Origin: an uncultured Anaerotruncus sp.
Lineage (GTDB): Bacteria > Bacillota > Clostridia > Oscillospirales > Ruminococcaceae
Direction: 5' to 3'
Length of the DNA stretch: 22,683 nt
Assembly (NCBI RefSeq): GCF_902490045.1
Contig: NZ_CABUCJ010000033.1
Span: 1-22,683, forward strand
Shown piece after piece: positions 6,140 to 14,540 of the stretch. The notes below the pieces were generated by a model. It was not told where the DNA came from. It saw only the letters and a list, made by a program, of their open reading frames with translations, and ran no database searches. Positions within the stretch are counted from its first letter, which is position 1, and each line of letters opens with the position of its first letter. The position numbers and the translations under genes were made by a program.

Positions 6140-9100
6140 ATGAATTTGACAAAACTTGCGATTAAGCGCCCCGTGTCGATGCTCATCGTCGTGCTGGCGC
6201 TGGTGGTTTTCGGCTTTTCGGCCATGCTGGGGGCTCCGCTCGAATTGATGCCCGACATGGAGATGCCCGCCATGATCATCCTCACCGTCTATCCGGGCGC
6301 GGGGCCCGAGGAGGTCAACGACCTCGTCACCTCGGTCGTCGAGGACTCCGTGTCGAGCCTCAGCGGCGTCAAGAACGTCACCTCGCAGTCCAAGGAGAAC
6401 ATGTCACTCGTCATGCTCGAGATGGACTACGGCGCCAACATGGACGTGGCGCACATGGATTTGCAGGAGAAGCTCGACATGTACAAGAGCACCCTGCCGG
6501 ACGACGCCCAGACCCCGACCATCATCGAGGTCAGCATGGACATGATGCCGAGCATCGTCCTGTCCGCCAACGCCACGGGCGACGTCGACCTGCTCCGCCT
6601 CATCGACGACGAAGTCAAGCCCGAGTTCGAAAAGCTCTCGGGCGTGGCCACCGCCGACGTGATGGGCGGCCAGAAGGACTACATCAGCGTCACCCTCAAC
6701 GAGGAGCGCCTCAAGCAGTATAAGCTCGACATGAACACGATCATCGGCTTTGTGGGCGCCGCCGATTTCTCCATCCCGGCTGGCAGCGTCGACCGCGGCG
6801 ACCAGGAGCTTTCCCTGCGCGGCGGCGTCAGCTACAACACCGTCGAGTCGCTCAAAAGCATCCCCATCACCCTCTCCTCCGGGCAGGTCATTCGCCTGTC
6901 CGACGTGGCGAACATCTACCAGGGCACCGAGGAGTCCGGCTCGATCAGCCGATACAACGGCCATGAGACGGTCATGGTCTCGATCACCAAGCGGCAGAGC
7001 GCCGGCACCGTCGACGTCTCCCGCGCGGTCATCGACACGATGAACCGGATCAACGACAGCAACATCGGCGTGCGCATGGAGGTCATCAACGACTCGAGCG
7101 AACAGATCCTCGCCTCGATCGAGACGGTCATCCAGACCCTGATCGGCGCGGTCATCCTCTGCATGCTCGTGCTCTTCCTCTTCTTCCGGGACTGGCGCGC
7201 CTCCCTCATCGTCGGGAGCTCGATCCCCGTCTCGGTGCTCACCACCCTCATTCTCATGAACATGATGGGCTTCTCCTTCAACGTCGTCTCCCTCGGAGGG
7301 CTTATCATCGGCGTCGGCATGATGGTCGACAACTCGATCGTCGTGCTCGAGAGCTGCTTCCAGCGGCAGGAGCGCCAGCTCACCCACCGGGAGGCCGCGC
7401 TCGAGGGCGCGAAATTCGTCACCAGCTCGATCATCGCCTCGACGATCACCACCATCGTCGTCTTCCTGCCCATCAGCATCCTCAAGGGGATGTCCGGGCA
7501 GATGTTCCGCCAGCTGGGCTTCACGATCATCTTCTCGCTGACCGCGTCGCTCATCTCCGCGCTTACCATCGTCCCGCTCATGTTCTGCCGCCTCAAGCCG
7601 GTCGAGCGGGAGGGCAGGTTCGGCCTCTGGCTCAAAAAGGTGGAGGTCTCCTACGGCGGCTTCCTCAAAAAGACCTTCCGTCACAAGGCGCTGGTCGTCA
7701 TCGTCTCCGTCGTGCTGCTCGTCGTTTCGGTCGGGATGGTCTTCTTCATTCCGATGCAGCTGATGCCCGACATCGACCAGGGCTCCATCTCGATCTCGGT
7801 CGACACCAAGCCGGGCCTCAAACTCGAAGAGGTCGACAAAATCCTGACCGGCCTGGAAGCCATGGTCGTCGAATGTCCCGACGTGGAGCGCTACTCCCTC
7901 TCGGGCGGCGGCAGCGGCTCGATGTTCAGCTCGGGCAGCGGCTCGATCTCCGTCTACCTCAAGGGCGACCGTGAGAAGAGCACCAAGGAATGGGTCGACA
8001 TCTGGCGCGCCCAGACCGCCGACACGGTCGGCTACGACGTCGACGTAAGCGCGGCGAGCATGATGTCGATGCTCTCCAGCTCCAGCGTCGACGTGAATAT
8101 CCAGGGCAACGACCTCGACGCCCTGCGCGGCGTCTCCAAGCAGATCGAAGAGCTGCTGCGCGGGCGCGGCGAAATCGTGCGCGTCACCTCGACCGTCTCC
8201 TCCGGCGACCCGCAGGCGGAGATCAAGGTCGATCCGATCAAGGCGACCGCCGTCGGGCTCACCCCGAAGCAGGTCATCGGCACCGTCTACAACATCATGG
8301 AGGGCAGCTCCCCCGACACGCTGCGCGTCAACGGGCAGGAGTACGATATCCGCATCGAGTACCCCAAGGACCGCTACAGGACGGTCGCGGACCTGTCCGG
8401 GCTGATGCTCACCGCCCCCGGCGGCAAACAGGTCCCGCTGCTCGACATCGCGACGATCGAATACTCCAACGCCCCCCTCCAGATCGACCGCCAGAACAAC
8501 CAGTACATTGTGACCGTCTCCGGCCAGCTCACCACCGCCGCCGAGAAAAACGCCGCAAAGATCACCCAGGAGGTCACCAGATCGGTCGAGGGCATCCTGC
8601 CCACCGGCGTTTCGATCGCCGCGAGCGACATGATGGAGAGCATGAACGAGGAGTTCTCCGCCCTCGGCGGGGCCATCCTCACCGCGGTCCTGCTCGTCTT
8701 CATGGTCATGGCGATGCAGTTTGAATCTGCGCGGTTCTCGATCATTGTCATGATCTGCATCCCCTTCTCCCTCATCGGCTCCTTCGGGCTGATGCTGCTG
8801 TCGGGCGTGACGATGAGCATGCCCTCGCTGATGGGCTTCCTCATGCTCGTCGGCACCGTCGTCAACAACGGAATCCTCTTCATCGACACCGCCAACAGCT
8901 ACCGCAACAGCATGGACGCCGAGACCGCGCTCATCTACGCGGGCCGCAGCCGTCTGCGCCCCATCCTGATGACCACGCTGACCACCATCCTTTCGATGCT
9001 GCCGATGGCCCTTGCGGTCGGCAGCAGCGCCGAGGCGATGCAGGGCATGGCGATCGTCATCATCGGCGGCCTGACCGCCTCCACCGTGCTGACCCTGCTG

Positions 9101-9223
9101 CTTCTGCCGACCTTCTACCTGCTCTTCCGGGGCAAACCCCGCAAGAACAACGACACCGACCCCGATGCCGCGCTGAAGCCGCCCGCAATCGACCTCTCTC
9201 CAGAGGAGCTTTCGCAGCTCTGA
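6140..9223 (+). CDS. RND-family efflux permease (HAE1/AcrB-like)
   Basis: This 1027-residue proton-driven multidrug or lipid exporter has typical RND length and internal duplication. There is a transmembrane segment at 12-29, a large external loop to about 330, a membrane bundle at about 333-485, a second segment near 516-537 (ending FIPMQLMPD), a second external loop, and a final bundle at about 842-996. The TM4 proton-relay region reads GMMVDNSIVVLE, so Asp397 is followed by Asn398 rather than a second Asp. TM10 reads GTVVNNGILFID, with Asn at 909/910 and no lysine. An AGGAGG site lies at the end of the adaptor gene, about 12 bases before the ATG, and the genes are 6 bp apart, so they form an operon. 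A terminator follows. The substrate is unknown. Confidence 0.94.
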   Translation: MNLTKLAIKRPVSMLIVVLALVVFGFSAMLGAPLELMPDMEMPAMIILTVYPGAGPEEVNDLVTSVVEDSVSSLSGVKNVTSQSKENMSLVMLEMDYGANMDVAHMDLQEKLDMYKSTLPDDAQTPTIIEVSMDMMPSIVLSANATGDVDLLRLIDDEVKPEFEKLSGVATADVMGGQKDYISVTLNEERLKQYKLDMNTIIGFVGAADFSIPAGSVDRGDQELSLRGGVSYNTVESLKSIPITLSSGQVIRLSDVANIYQGTEESGSISRYNGHETVMVSITKRQSAGTVDVSRAVIDTMNRINDSNIGVRMEVINDSSEQILASIETVIQTLIGAVILCMLVLFLFFRDWRASLIVGSSIPVSVLTTLILMNMMGFSFNVVSLGGLIIGVGMMVDNSIVVLESCFQRQERQLTHREAALEGAKFVTSSIIASTITTIVVFLPISILKGMSGQMFRQLGFTIIFSLTASLISALTIVPLMFCRLKPVEREGRFGLWLKKVEVSYGGFLKKTFRHKALVVIVSVVLLVVSVGMVFFIPMQLMPDIDQGSISISVDTKPGLKLEEVDKILTGLEAMVVECPDVERYSLSGGGSGSMFSSGSGSISVYLKGDREKSTKEWVDIWRAQTADTVGYDVDVSAASMMSMLSSSSVDVNIQGNDLDALRGVSKQIEELLRGRGEIVRVTSTVSSGDPQAEIKVDPIKATAVGLTPKQVIGTVYNIMEGSSPDTLRVNGQEYDIRIEYPKDRYRTVADLSGLMLTAPGGKQVPLLDIATIEYSNAPLQIDRQNNQYIVTVSGQLTTAAEKNAAKITQEVTRSVEGILPTGVSIAASDMMESMNEEFSALGGAILTAVLLVFMVMAMQFESARFSIIVMICIPFSLIGSFGLMLLSGVTMSMPSLMGFLMLVGTVVNNGILFIDTANSYRNSMDAETALIYAGRSRLRPILMTTLTTILSMLPMALAVGSSAEAMQGMAIVIIGGLTASTVLTLLLLPTFYLLFRGKPRKNNDTDPDAALKPPAIDLSPEELSQL

Positions 9224-9242
9224 CCCTGATTTTTTCCGCATG

Positions 9243-9287
9243 AAAACGCCCGTCCCGCCTGCGCGGGGCGGGCGTTTCCCGTTCTTT
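9243..9287 (+). terminator. Rho-independent terminator after the RND operon
   Basis: A hairpin has arms AACGCCCGTCCCGC and GCGGGGCGGGCGTT (one G-U pair) with loop CTGC. It is followed by a broken T tract (TTTCCCGTTCTTTC). It lies 20 bases after the permease stop and separates it from the ATPase. Confidence 0.7.
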
Positions 9288-9374
9288 CTCCCCGTACCGT
9301 GAAGGCATATCCCATACGCGCCCGGAATAGATATTAGGGACAAGAGTATTGACGGGAAAGGACTGAAACATCCT

Positions 9375-12053
9375 ATGGAGGACTATCAGGGACTGACCGG
9401 CCGACAGGCCGAAAAACTGCTCGCCGAACATGGGGAAAACCGCATCCGCGCGGGCAAAAAAGCCGGTATGCTCAAAATTTTCGCGGGGCAGTTCCGCGAC
9501 GCCATGATCATGATCCTGCTCGCGGCGACGGTCGTCTCCGCGCTGATGGGGGAATACACCGAGGCGCTTACCATCGTCGCGATCGTCTTCATCAACGCCC
9601 TGCTCGGCTTCTTCCAGGAGTACCGCACCGAGCGCACCCTCGAAAAGCTCGGCGAGCTCTCCGCGCCCTGGGCGGTCGTCGTTCGCGACGGGCAGGCCCG
9701 GAGCATCCCCGCCAGCGAGGTGGTCCCGCGGGACATCTTCTGCCTCAAGGCGGGCGACCGCATCCCCGCCGACGGCTGCGTCCTTGGGGGCGGCGGCATC
9801 CTCTGCGACGAATCGATGCTCAGCGGCGAATCCGCCGGCGTGGAAAAGTCCCCCGCCGCCGACCCCGCCTCCCCCGCCAAGAAAAACCTCGTCTACATGG
9901 GCACCCTCGTCACCCAGGGCAAGGCGGTCTGCCGCGCCTCCGCCACCGGCGCGAACACCGAAATGGGCAAGATCGCGGACATGCTCGGCGGCATCGAGGC
10001 GCAGCCCACCCCCCTCCAGAAGCGCCTCGCCCAGATGGGCAAGGTCATCGGCGTCGCCTGCCTCGTCATCTGCGGCGTCGTCGCCGTCACCGGAATCCTG
10101 CGCGGCGAGGACCCCTTCAACATGCTGCTCACCGGCATCTCGCTGGCAGTCGCCGCCATTCCCGAGGGCCTGCCGGCCGTCGTCACGATCGCGCTGGCCC
10201 TCTCGGTCGGGCGGATGGTCAAGCGGGGCGCCCTCATTCGGCGGCTGCACGCCGTCGAGACGCTCGGCTGCGCCAACGTCATCTGCTCGGATAAGACCGG
10301 GACCCTCACCGAGAACCGCATGACCGTCAAGGCGGTCCAGACCCTCGACTGCCGACTGGAGGTGAGCGGCGCGGGCAACGAGAGCTCCGGGCAATTCACG
10401 CTGAACGGCCGCGTCGTCTCGCCCTGCGACTTCCCCTCCGCCGCGATGCTGTTCGACGTGGCGCTGCTCTGTAACAACGCCTCCGTCTCCCCCAAGCGGG
10501 AGGGGCTGCGCGGACTGGTGGGACTCTCAAAGGGCGGCGAGCTCGAGGTGTTCGGCGAGCCGACCGAGGCCGCCCTGCTCGTCATGGCCGCCAAGGCGGG
10601 GCTCTACCGGGAATCCCGTCCCTATGAGGTGGAGGGGGAAACCCCCTTCGATTCCACCCGCAAGATGATGTCGGTCACCGTCCGCCGGGAGGACGGCAAG
10701 CGGTTCCTCTTCACCAAGGGCGCGCCCGACATCCTGCAGAAGCGGTGCACCCGGTGCGTCACAAAGGCGGGGATCGTCCCGCTCACCCCCGAGCTGCGCA
10801 GGCAGATCGCCGCCCAAAACGAGGCGATGGCGGGCCGCGCGCTGCGCGTGCTCGGCTTTGCCTACCGGGAGGCCTCCTCCGCCGACGACCGCAGCGAGCA
10901 GGGGCTCGTCTTCGCGGGGCTCGCCGGCATGCTCGACCCGCCCCGCAGGGAGGCCTACGGCGCGGTCGCCAAATGCCGCGAGGCGGGTATCCGGCCGGTC
11001 ATGATCACCGGCGACCACGCCGTGACCGCCAAGGCGGTCGCCGCCGAGCTTTCGATCTATCGGCCGGGCGACCGGGTCGTCACCGGAAGCGAGCTCGACG
11101 GGATGAGCGACGAGGCGCTTGCCCGGGAAATCCGGAACATTTCTGTCTTTGCGCGGGTCACCCCCGCGCACAAGCTGCGGATCGTGCGCGCCTTCAAAAA
11201 GCAGGGCAACGTCGTAGCGATGACGGGCGACGGGGTCAACGACGCGCCCGCCGTCAAGGAGGCGGACATTGGCGTTTCGATGGGCGTCACCGGCACCGAC
11301 GTCACCAAGGAGGCATCGTCGGTCATCCTGATGGACGACAACTTTGCCACACTGGTGGCCGCCGTCGAGGAGGGGCGGGTCATCTACCGCAACATCCGCA
11401 AATTCATCCGCTACCTCTTCTCCTGCAACATCGGCGAGGTCGTCACGATGTTCTTTGCCATGCTCATGGGCATGCCGGTCCCGCTGCTGCCCATCCAGAT
11501 TCTCCTTGTGAACCTCGCGACCGACGGTCTGCCCGCCATCGCCCTCGGGCTGGAGCCCCCCGAAAAGGACGTCATGCGCGAAAAGCCCCGCCGCGCCGAC
11601 GAATCGGTCTTTTCCAATGGGCTCGGCTTTACGATCGTCATCCGCGGGCTGCTGATCGGCATCTGCACCCTCGGGGTCTTCACCTCCCTCATCCGCTCCT
11701 GCGGCGACCTGCACACCGCCCGCACCGGCGCGCTGCTCGCGCTCGTCATGATGCAGCTCATCCACGTCTTTGAGTGCAAGAGCGAGACGAAGAGCATTTT
11801 CGCAATCAATCCCTTCAATAACCTCAAGCTCGTGGGGGCGGTGCTCAGCTCCGCCGTGATCATGTATTTCGCCATCTACAGCCCCCTGCTGGCCCCGATG
11901 TTCCGCGCGGTCCCCCTCACCCCCTCCCAGCTCGTGACCGTCGCCTCCTACTGCGTCTTTGTCCCGATCGTATCCGGCGTCATCCTCGGCGTCAAAAACC
12001 GCGCCGCCCGGCACACGGTCGCCACCGCCCGCGAGCTCGCCTCCGCGCGGTAA
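9375..12053 (+). CDS. P-type Ca2+-transporting ATPase, SERCA/PMR1 type (P2A)
   Basis: This 892-residue ATP-driven pump should export Ca2+ (possibly Mn2+) from the cytoplasm. The N-terminal cation-ATPase motif is at about 5-60. The actuator loop has SGES at 150-153, M4 has PEGLP (263-267), and the phosphorylation site is Asp306 in CSDKTGTLT. The nucleotide-binding domain shows KGAPD (448-452), and the hinge shows TGDGVND (617-623). M5 has CNIGEVV (Asn685, Glu688) and M6 has NLATDGLPA (Asn713, Thr716, Asp717), both matching SERCA Ca2+ ligands. The M8 residue that is Glu908 in SERCA appears to be Gln794. About ten membrane helices fit. The ribosome binding site (AAAGGA, about 12 bases upstream) is spaced a little far, but the N-terminal domain requires this start. 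It is monocistronic between two terminators. Confidence 0.95.
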   Translation: MEDYQGLTGRQAEKLLAEHGENRIRAGKKAGMLKIFAGQFRDAMIMILLAATVVSALMGEYTEALTIVAIVFINALLGFFQEYRTERTLEKLGELSAPWAVVVRDGQARSIPASEVVPRDIFCLKAGDRIPADGCVLGGGGILCDESMLSGESAGVEKSPAADPASPAKKNLVYMGTLVTQGKAVCRASATGANTEMGKIADMLGGIEAQPTPLQKRLAQMGKVIGVACLVICGVVAVTGILRGEDPFNMLLTGISLAVAAIPEGLPAVVTIALALSVGRMVKRGALIRRLHAVETLGCANVICSDKTGTLTENRMTVKAVQTLDCRLEVSGAGNESSGQFTLNGRVVSPCDFPSAAMLFDVALLCNNASVSPKREGLRGLVGLSKGGELEVFGEPTEAALLVMAAKAGLYRESRPYEVEGETPFDSTRKMMSVTVRREDGKRFLFTKGAPDILQKRCTRCVTKAGIVPLTPELRRQIAAQNEAMAGRALRVLGFAYREASSADDRSEQGLVFAGLAGMLDPPRREAYGAVAKCREAGIRPVMITGDHAVTAKAVAAELSIYRPGDRVVTGSELDGMSDEALAREIRNISVFARVTPAHKLRIVRAFKKQGNVVAMTGDGVNDAPAVKEADIGVSMGVTGTDVTKEASSVILMDDNFATLVAAVEEGRVIYRNIRKFIRYLFSCNIGEVVTMFFAMLMGMPVPLLPIQILLVNLATDGLPAIALGLEPPEKDVMREKPRRADESVFSNGLGFTIVIRGLLIGICTLGVFTSLIRSCGDLHTARTGALLALVMMQLIHVFECKSETKSIFAINPFNNLKLVGAVLSSAVIMYFAIYSPLLAPMFRAVPLTPSQLVTVASYCVFVPIVSGVILGVKNRAARHTVATARELASAR

Positions 12054-12059
12054 CGCCGC

Positions 12060-12098
12060 AAAAAGCCCCCGCCGTCCGGCGGACGGCGGGGGCTTTTT
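12060..12098. terminator. Bidirectional rho-independent terminator
   Basis: A perfect 17-bp inverted repeat (arms begin AAAAAGCCCCCGCCGTC, loop CGGCG) carries A5 on one side and T5 on the other. It lies between the convergent Ca2+ ATPase and sugar kinase genes. Confidence 0.93.
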
Positions 12099-12106
12099 CC
12101 CATTTT

Positions 12107-13087
12107 CTATTTCAGCAGGAGCGGCGTGTGCGCGCGGCAGGCGAGCACCTCCTCCATCGTGGGCAGCGCGGGGATCGCGCCCGGACGGGTGGTCGTCATC
12201 GAACCCGCCGCGTTGCCGAAGGAGAGGACGTCCTCCAGCTCCCCGCGGGTGAGGCTCCGGATTTCGGCGAGGGACTTTTTGCAGAGGCGGAAGAGCACCG
12301 CCCCGAAGAAGGAATCCCCAGCTCCGTTGGTGTCGACCGTCCTGACGTCGAAGGTCGGCTGGCGGCCGCACAGCTCCCCAAGCCGGAAGAACGCCCCCCT
12401 CGCGCCCAGCGAGACAAGCGCGAGGGACACGCCCGCCTCCACGAGCTTTTGGGAGCCGCGCTCAAGGTCGGTTTCGCCGGTGAGCAGCTCCAGTTCCTCG
12501 TCGGACACCTTCACGATGTCCGCAAAGGAAAGCCCCTCGCGCATCCAGTGCTTCGCCTCGTCGAGGCTTTCCCACAGGAGCGGGCGGTAGTTAGGGTCGT
12601 AGCTGACGACCGCGCCCGCCTCCTTCGCGGCGCGCACCGCCGCGAGGGTCGCCGAACGGCTCGGCTCGTCGGTGAGCGACACCGAGCCGAAATGCATGAT
12701 CCGCGCCCGCGCCATCAGCTCCCGCTTCACCTCCCCCGGCGAAAGCATGATGTCCGCGCCCGGCTTGCGGTAGAAGCTGAAGGAGCGGTCCCCATGCTCG
12801 TCGAGCTGGACGAAGGCCAGGGTGGTCGGAACCTCCCCCGTCATGACGAGCCCGGCGGTGTCGATCCCCAGGCCGCCGAGGGTGTCCCGGAGGAAGCGCC
12901 CGAAGCCGTCCTCCCCCACCTTGCCGATGAAAGCGGTCCTGCCGCCGAGGCGGGTGACCGCCGCGAGCACGTTTGCGGGCGCGCCGCCCGGATTGCGCGC
13001 AAAGAGCGCCGCCCCCCGGTCGCTCACGCCCGCCGGGGTAAAATCGATCAGCAGTTCGCCGACCGCGACTACGTCATACATATCCAT
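12107..13087 (-). CDS. PfkB-family sugar kinase, probably fructokinase
   Basis: This 326-residue ribokinase-fold enzyme phosphorylates a sugar with ATP in the cytosol. The N-terminus VVAVGELLIDFTPAG and PfkB signature 1 (GGAPANVLAAVTRLGG, 34-49, then FIGKVGEDGFGRFL) resemble bacterial fructokinases. Signature 2 is DTNGAGDSFFGAVL with catalytic base Asp258. Near 160-170 is VVSYDPNYRPLLW, also typical. I chose the ATG at 13087 (MDMYDVV) with GGAG 6 bases upstream; the ATG at 13081 is equally possible. Longer in-frame readings upstream run through a promoter region and the divergent gene. No sugar transporter or hydrolase is adjacent, so the substrate call rests on sequence resemblance alone. 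Confidence 0.88.
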   Translation of the reverse strand: MDMYDVVAVGELLIDFTPAGVSDRGAALFARNPGGAPANVLAAVTRLGGRTAFIGKVGEDGFGRFLRDTLGGLGIDTAGLVMTGEVPTTLAFVQLDEHGDRSFSFYRKPGADIMLSPGEVKRELMARARIMHFGSVSLTDEPSRSATLAAVRAAKEAGAVVSYDPNYRPLLWESLDEAKHWMREGLSFADIVKVSDEELELLTGETDLERGSQKLVEAGVSLALVSLGARGAFFRLGELCGRQPTFDVRTVDTNGAGDSFFGAVLFRLCKKSLAEIRSLTRGELEDVLSFGNAAGSMTTTRPGAIPALPTMEEVLACRAHTPLLLK

Positions 13088-13151
13088 GCCCCTCTCCGCT
13101 TTTTTCACCGCGGCACGGCCGCGCAGATCCTCTCGCCTCAAAGCTACCGCC

Positions 13152-13160
13152 ATTATAGCA
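13152..13160 (-). promoter_or_regulatory. Extended -10 promoter for the PfkB kinase
   Basis: The minus strand shows TGC-TATAAT, a perfect extended -10, about 65 bases before the kinase start. The -35 position (CCCCTT) is poor, as expected for this promoter class. Confidence 0.55.
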
Positions 13161-13221
13161 TATCCGCGGCGGGAAGGGGAGATTTTCCTGCCCGTTTTTT
13201 TCAATTTCCGCGCCTGGGCGG

Positions 13222-13250
13222 TTGAGCCCAAGTGCAATCCATGGTAGGAT
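13222..13250 (+). promoter_or_regulatory. Candidate sigma-A promoter for the M23 lipoprotein gene
   Basis: TTGAGC (13222-13227) lies 17 bp before TAGGAT (13245-13250). The start would be near 13257, leaving a leader of about 30 bases that holds the AAAGGAGG site. Confidence 0.5.
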
Positions 13251-13286
13251 GAAAAAAAGGATGTCCCGCGCAAAGGAGGTTTTCGC

Positions 13287-14483
13287 ATGAAACGTTTTGT
13301 TGTCCGCGTCCTCGCCCTGACGGCCGCGGCTTTTCTGCTCGCGGCCTGCGCCGCCCGCCATCCGGCCCCGGAAGCGCCGCAGGTCCCTTCCCCGGCGGCG
13401 CCCGCCGCTTCCGCTGCGCCGCAGGCGCCCGAGTCCCTCCCGCCGCTCGCCGTCTCCCTCGGGGAACGCGCCGAACTCGTGGAGGCGGGCGCGGAACCGC
13501 CCGTCTTTTCGATCTCCGACCCGGCGGAGCTGCCCCTGCTTCCCGACGGGTACGCCGTCACCGTGACCGGCCCGGACGGGCTTCCCGCCTTTGAGGGGGC
13601 GTCCGGAGAGTTGGGCGGCTTTCTGCCGCCGCGAAACGGCGGCTATGCCTACGAGGCGGCTGGCGGCGGGGCCGTCTACCGCTTCACGGCGGACTGCACG
13701 TTTCCGGTGCAGCTCTCGCTGAACGCCGCCGCGCGTCAGGGGGAGACGGTCGTCCTGCGCGCACTCTACGCCGACGGCGCGGAGCTTTCCGCTGAAAGCA
13801 TCCTTGGGTTCTCGCCCCGCTTCTTCTCCGCCGGGGACGGCAGCCAGGTCGCGCTGCTGCCGGTGCGCTACACCACCCCGGCGGGCGTTTACAGCCTCAC
13901 CCTCACGGCGGGGGACGAGGTTCTCACCCGTGAGATCGTCGTCGAGCAGCGGGAGTTTGAGGTACAGCACCTCGAGATGGACGCCGCCACGGCGGAGGAG
14001 ACGGCGCTTTCCGCCGCCGCCAACGCCGAATGGGAGGAGAAGGTGGAGCCGCTCAAGGAGGTCGCCGACCCGGTGCAGTACTGGGAGAACCCCTTCCTCC
14101 AGCCGGTCTCTGGCGAGATCACCACCGAGTTCGGCTGCATCCGCTACACCAACGACGACCCGGCCCCCTCCCGCCACGGGGGGATCGACATCGCCGCTAG
14201 AACGGGCACCGACGTGCTCGCCGCGAACAGCGGCCGCGTGCTCTTCGCCGAGCGCATCCAGCTCACCGGCAACACGGTCGTCATCGAGCACGGCTACGGT
14301 CTTAAGAGCTTCTACTACCACATGGATTCCCTCTCCGTCTCCGCGGGCGACGCCGTCAAAAAAGGCGACAAGATCGGCGAGGTGGGCACCACCGGCTATT
14401 CGACCGGGCCGCACCTGCATTTCGCGCTGGCGGTGAACAACGTCTTCGTGAACCCGTGGACCGCCTTCGACCCCGGAATCTAA
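13287..14483 (+). CDS. M23-family metallopeptidase lipoprotein (cell-wall endopeptidase)
   Basis: This 398-residue secreted lipoprotein has a signal peptide ending LLAAC (Cys21), then a Pro/Ala-rich linker (about 25-55). A middle region (about 56-255) of likely beta structure has no family I recognise. A LytM/M23 peptidase domain fills about 270-398. Zinc and catalytic residues are visible: His297 and Asp301 (RHGGIDIA), His345 (YYHMDS), and His376/His378 (GPHLHF). Such enzymes cut peptidoglycan cross-bridges; with the complete HxxxD and HxH set this one is probably active rather than a degenerate activator. The start has AAAGGAGG 7 bases upstream. The gene is divergent from the sugar kinase and ends at a strong shared terminator. 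Confidence 0.9.
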   Translation: MKRFVVRVLALTAAAFLLAACAARHPAPEAPQVPSPAAPAASAAPQAPESLPPLAVSLGERAELVEAGAEPPVFSISDPAELPLLPDGYAVTVTGPDGLPAFEGASGELGGFLPPRNGGYAYEAAGGGAVYRFTADCTFPVQLSLNAAARQGETVVLRALYADGAELSAESILGFSPRFFSAGDGSQVALLPVRYTTPAGVYSLTLTAGDEVLTREIVVEQREFEVQHLEMDAATAEETALSAAANAEWEEKVEPLKEVADPVQYWENPFLQPVSGEITTEFGCIRYTNDDPAPSRHGGIDIAARTGTDVLAANSGRVLFAERIQLTGNTVVIEHGYGLKSFYYHMDSLSVSAGDAVKKGDKIGEVGTTGYSTGPHLHFALAVNNVFVNPWTAFDPGI

Positions 14484-14498
14484 GAAGTGCCGCATATC

Positions 14499-14530
14499 AA
14501 AAGCCCCCGGCCGCCGGCCGGGGGCTTTTT
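14499..14530. terminator. Bidirectional rho-independent terminator
   Basis: A 14-bp stem (arms AAAAGCCCCCGGCC and GGCCGGGGGCTTTT, loop GCC) is followed by another T. It lies between the convergent M23 peptidase and antiporter genes, and its A/T flanks serve both strands. Confidence 0.92.
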
Positions 14531-14540
14531 CTTCCGATTT

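Noticed and set aside
6404..9343. A 979-codon open frame antisense to the RND permease.
   Set aside because: It mirrors the permease codons in GC-rich DNA, gives a His/Asp/Glu/Gly-rich sequence with no domain pattern, and has no ribosome binding site.
10527..12371. A 614-codon open frame antisense to the Ca2+ ATPase, running into the kinase region.
   Set aside because: The product is low-complexity Gly/Arg/Asp-rich, it crosses the strong terminator at 12060-12098, and the ATPase on the other strand has every family motif.
13088..13561. An N-terminal extension of the PfkB kinase frame by 158 codons.
   Set aside because: It passes through the intergenic promoter region and runs antisense to the M23 lipoprotein gene. 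The PfkB fold starts at the ATG at 13087 with a nearby ribosome binding site.
12060..14530. Similar hairpins AAAAGCCCCC...GGGGGCTTTT at 12060 and 14499, considered as a dispersed repeat family.
   Set aside because: Only the A-tract plus GC stem is shared. Both lie exactly between convergent genes and act as terminators, so the likeness is functional convergence.
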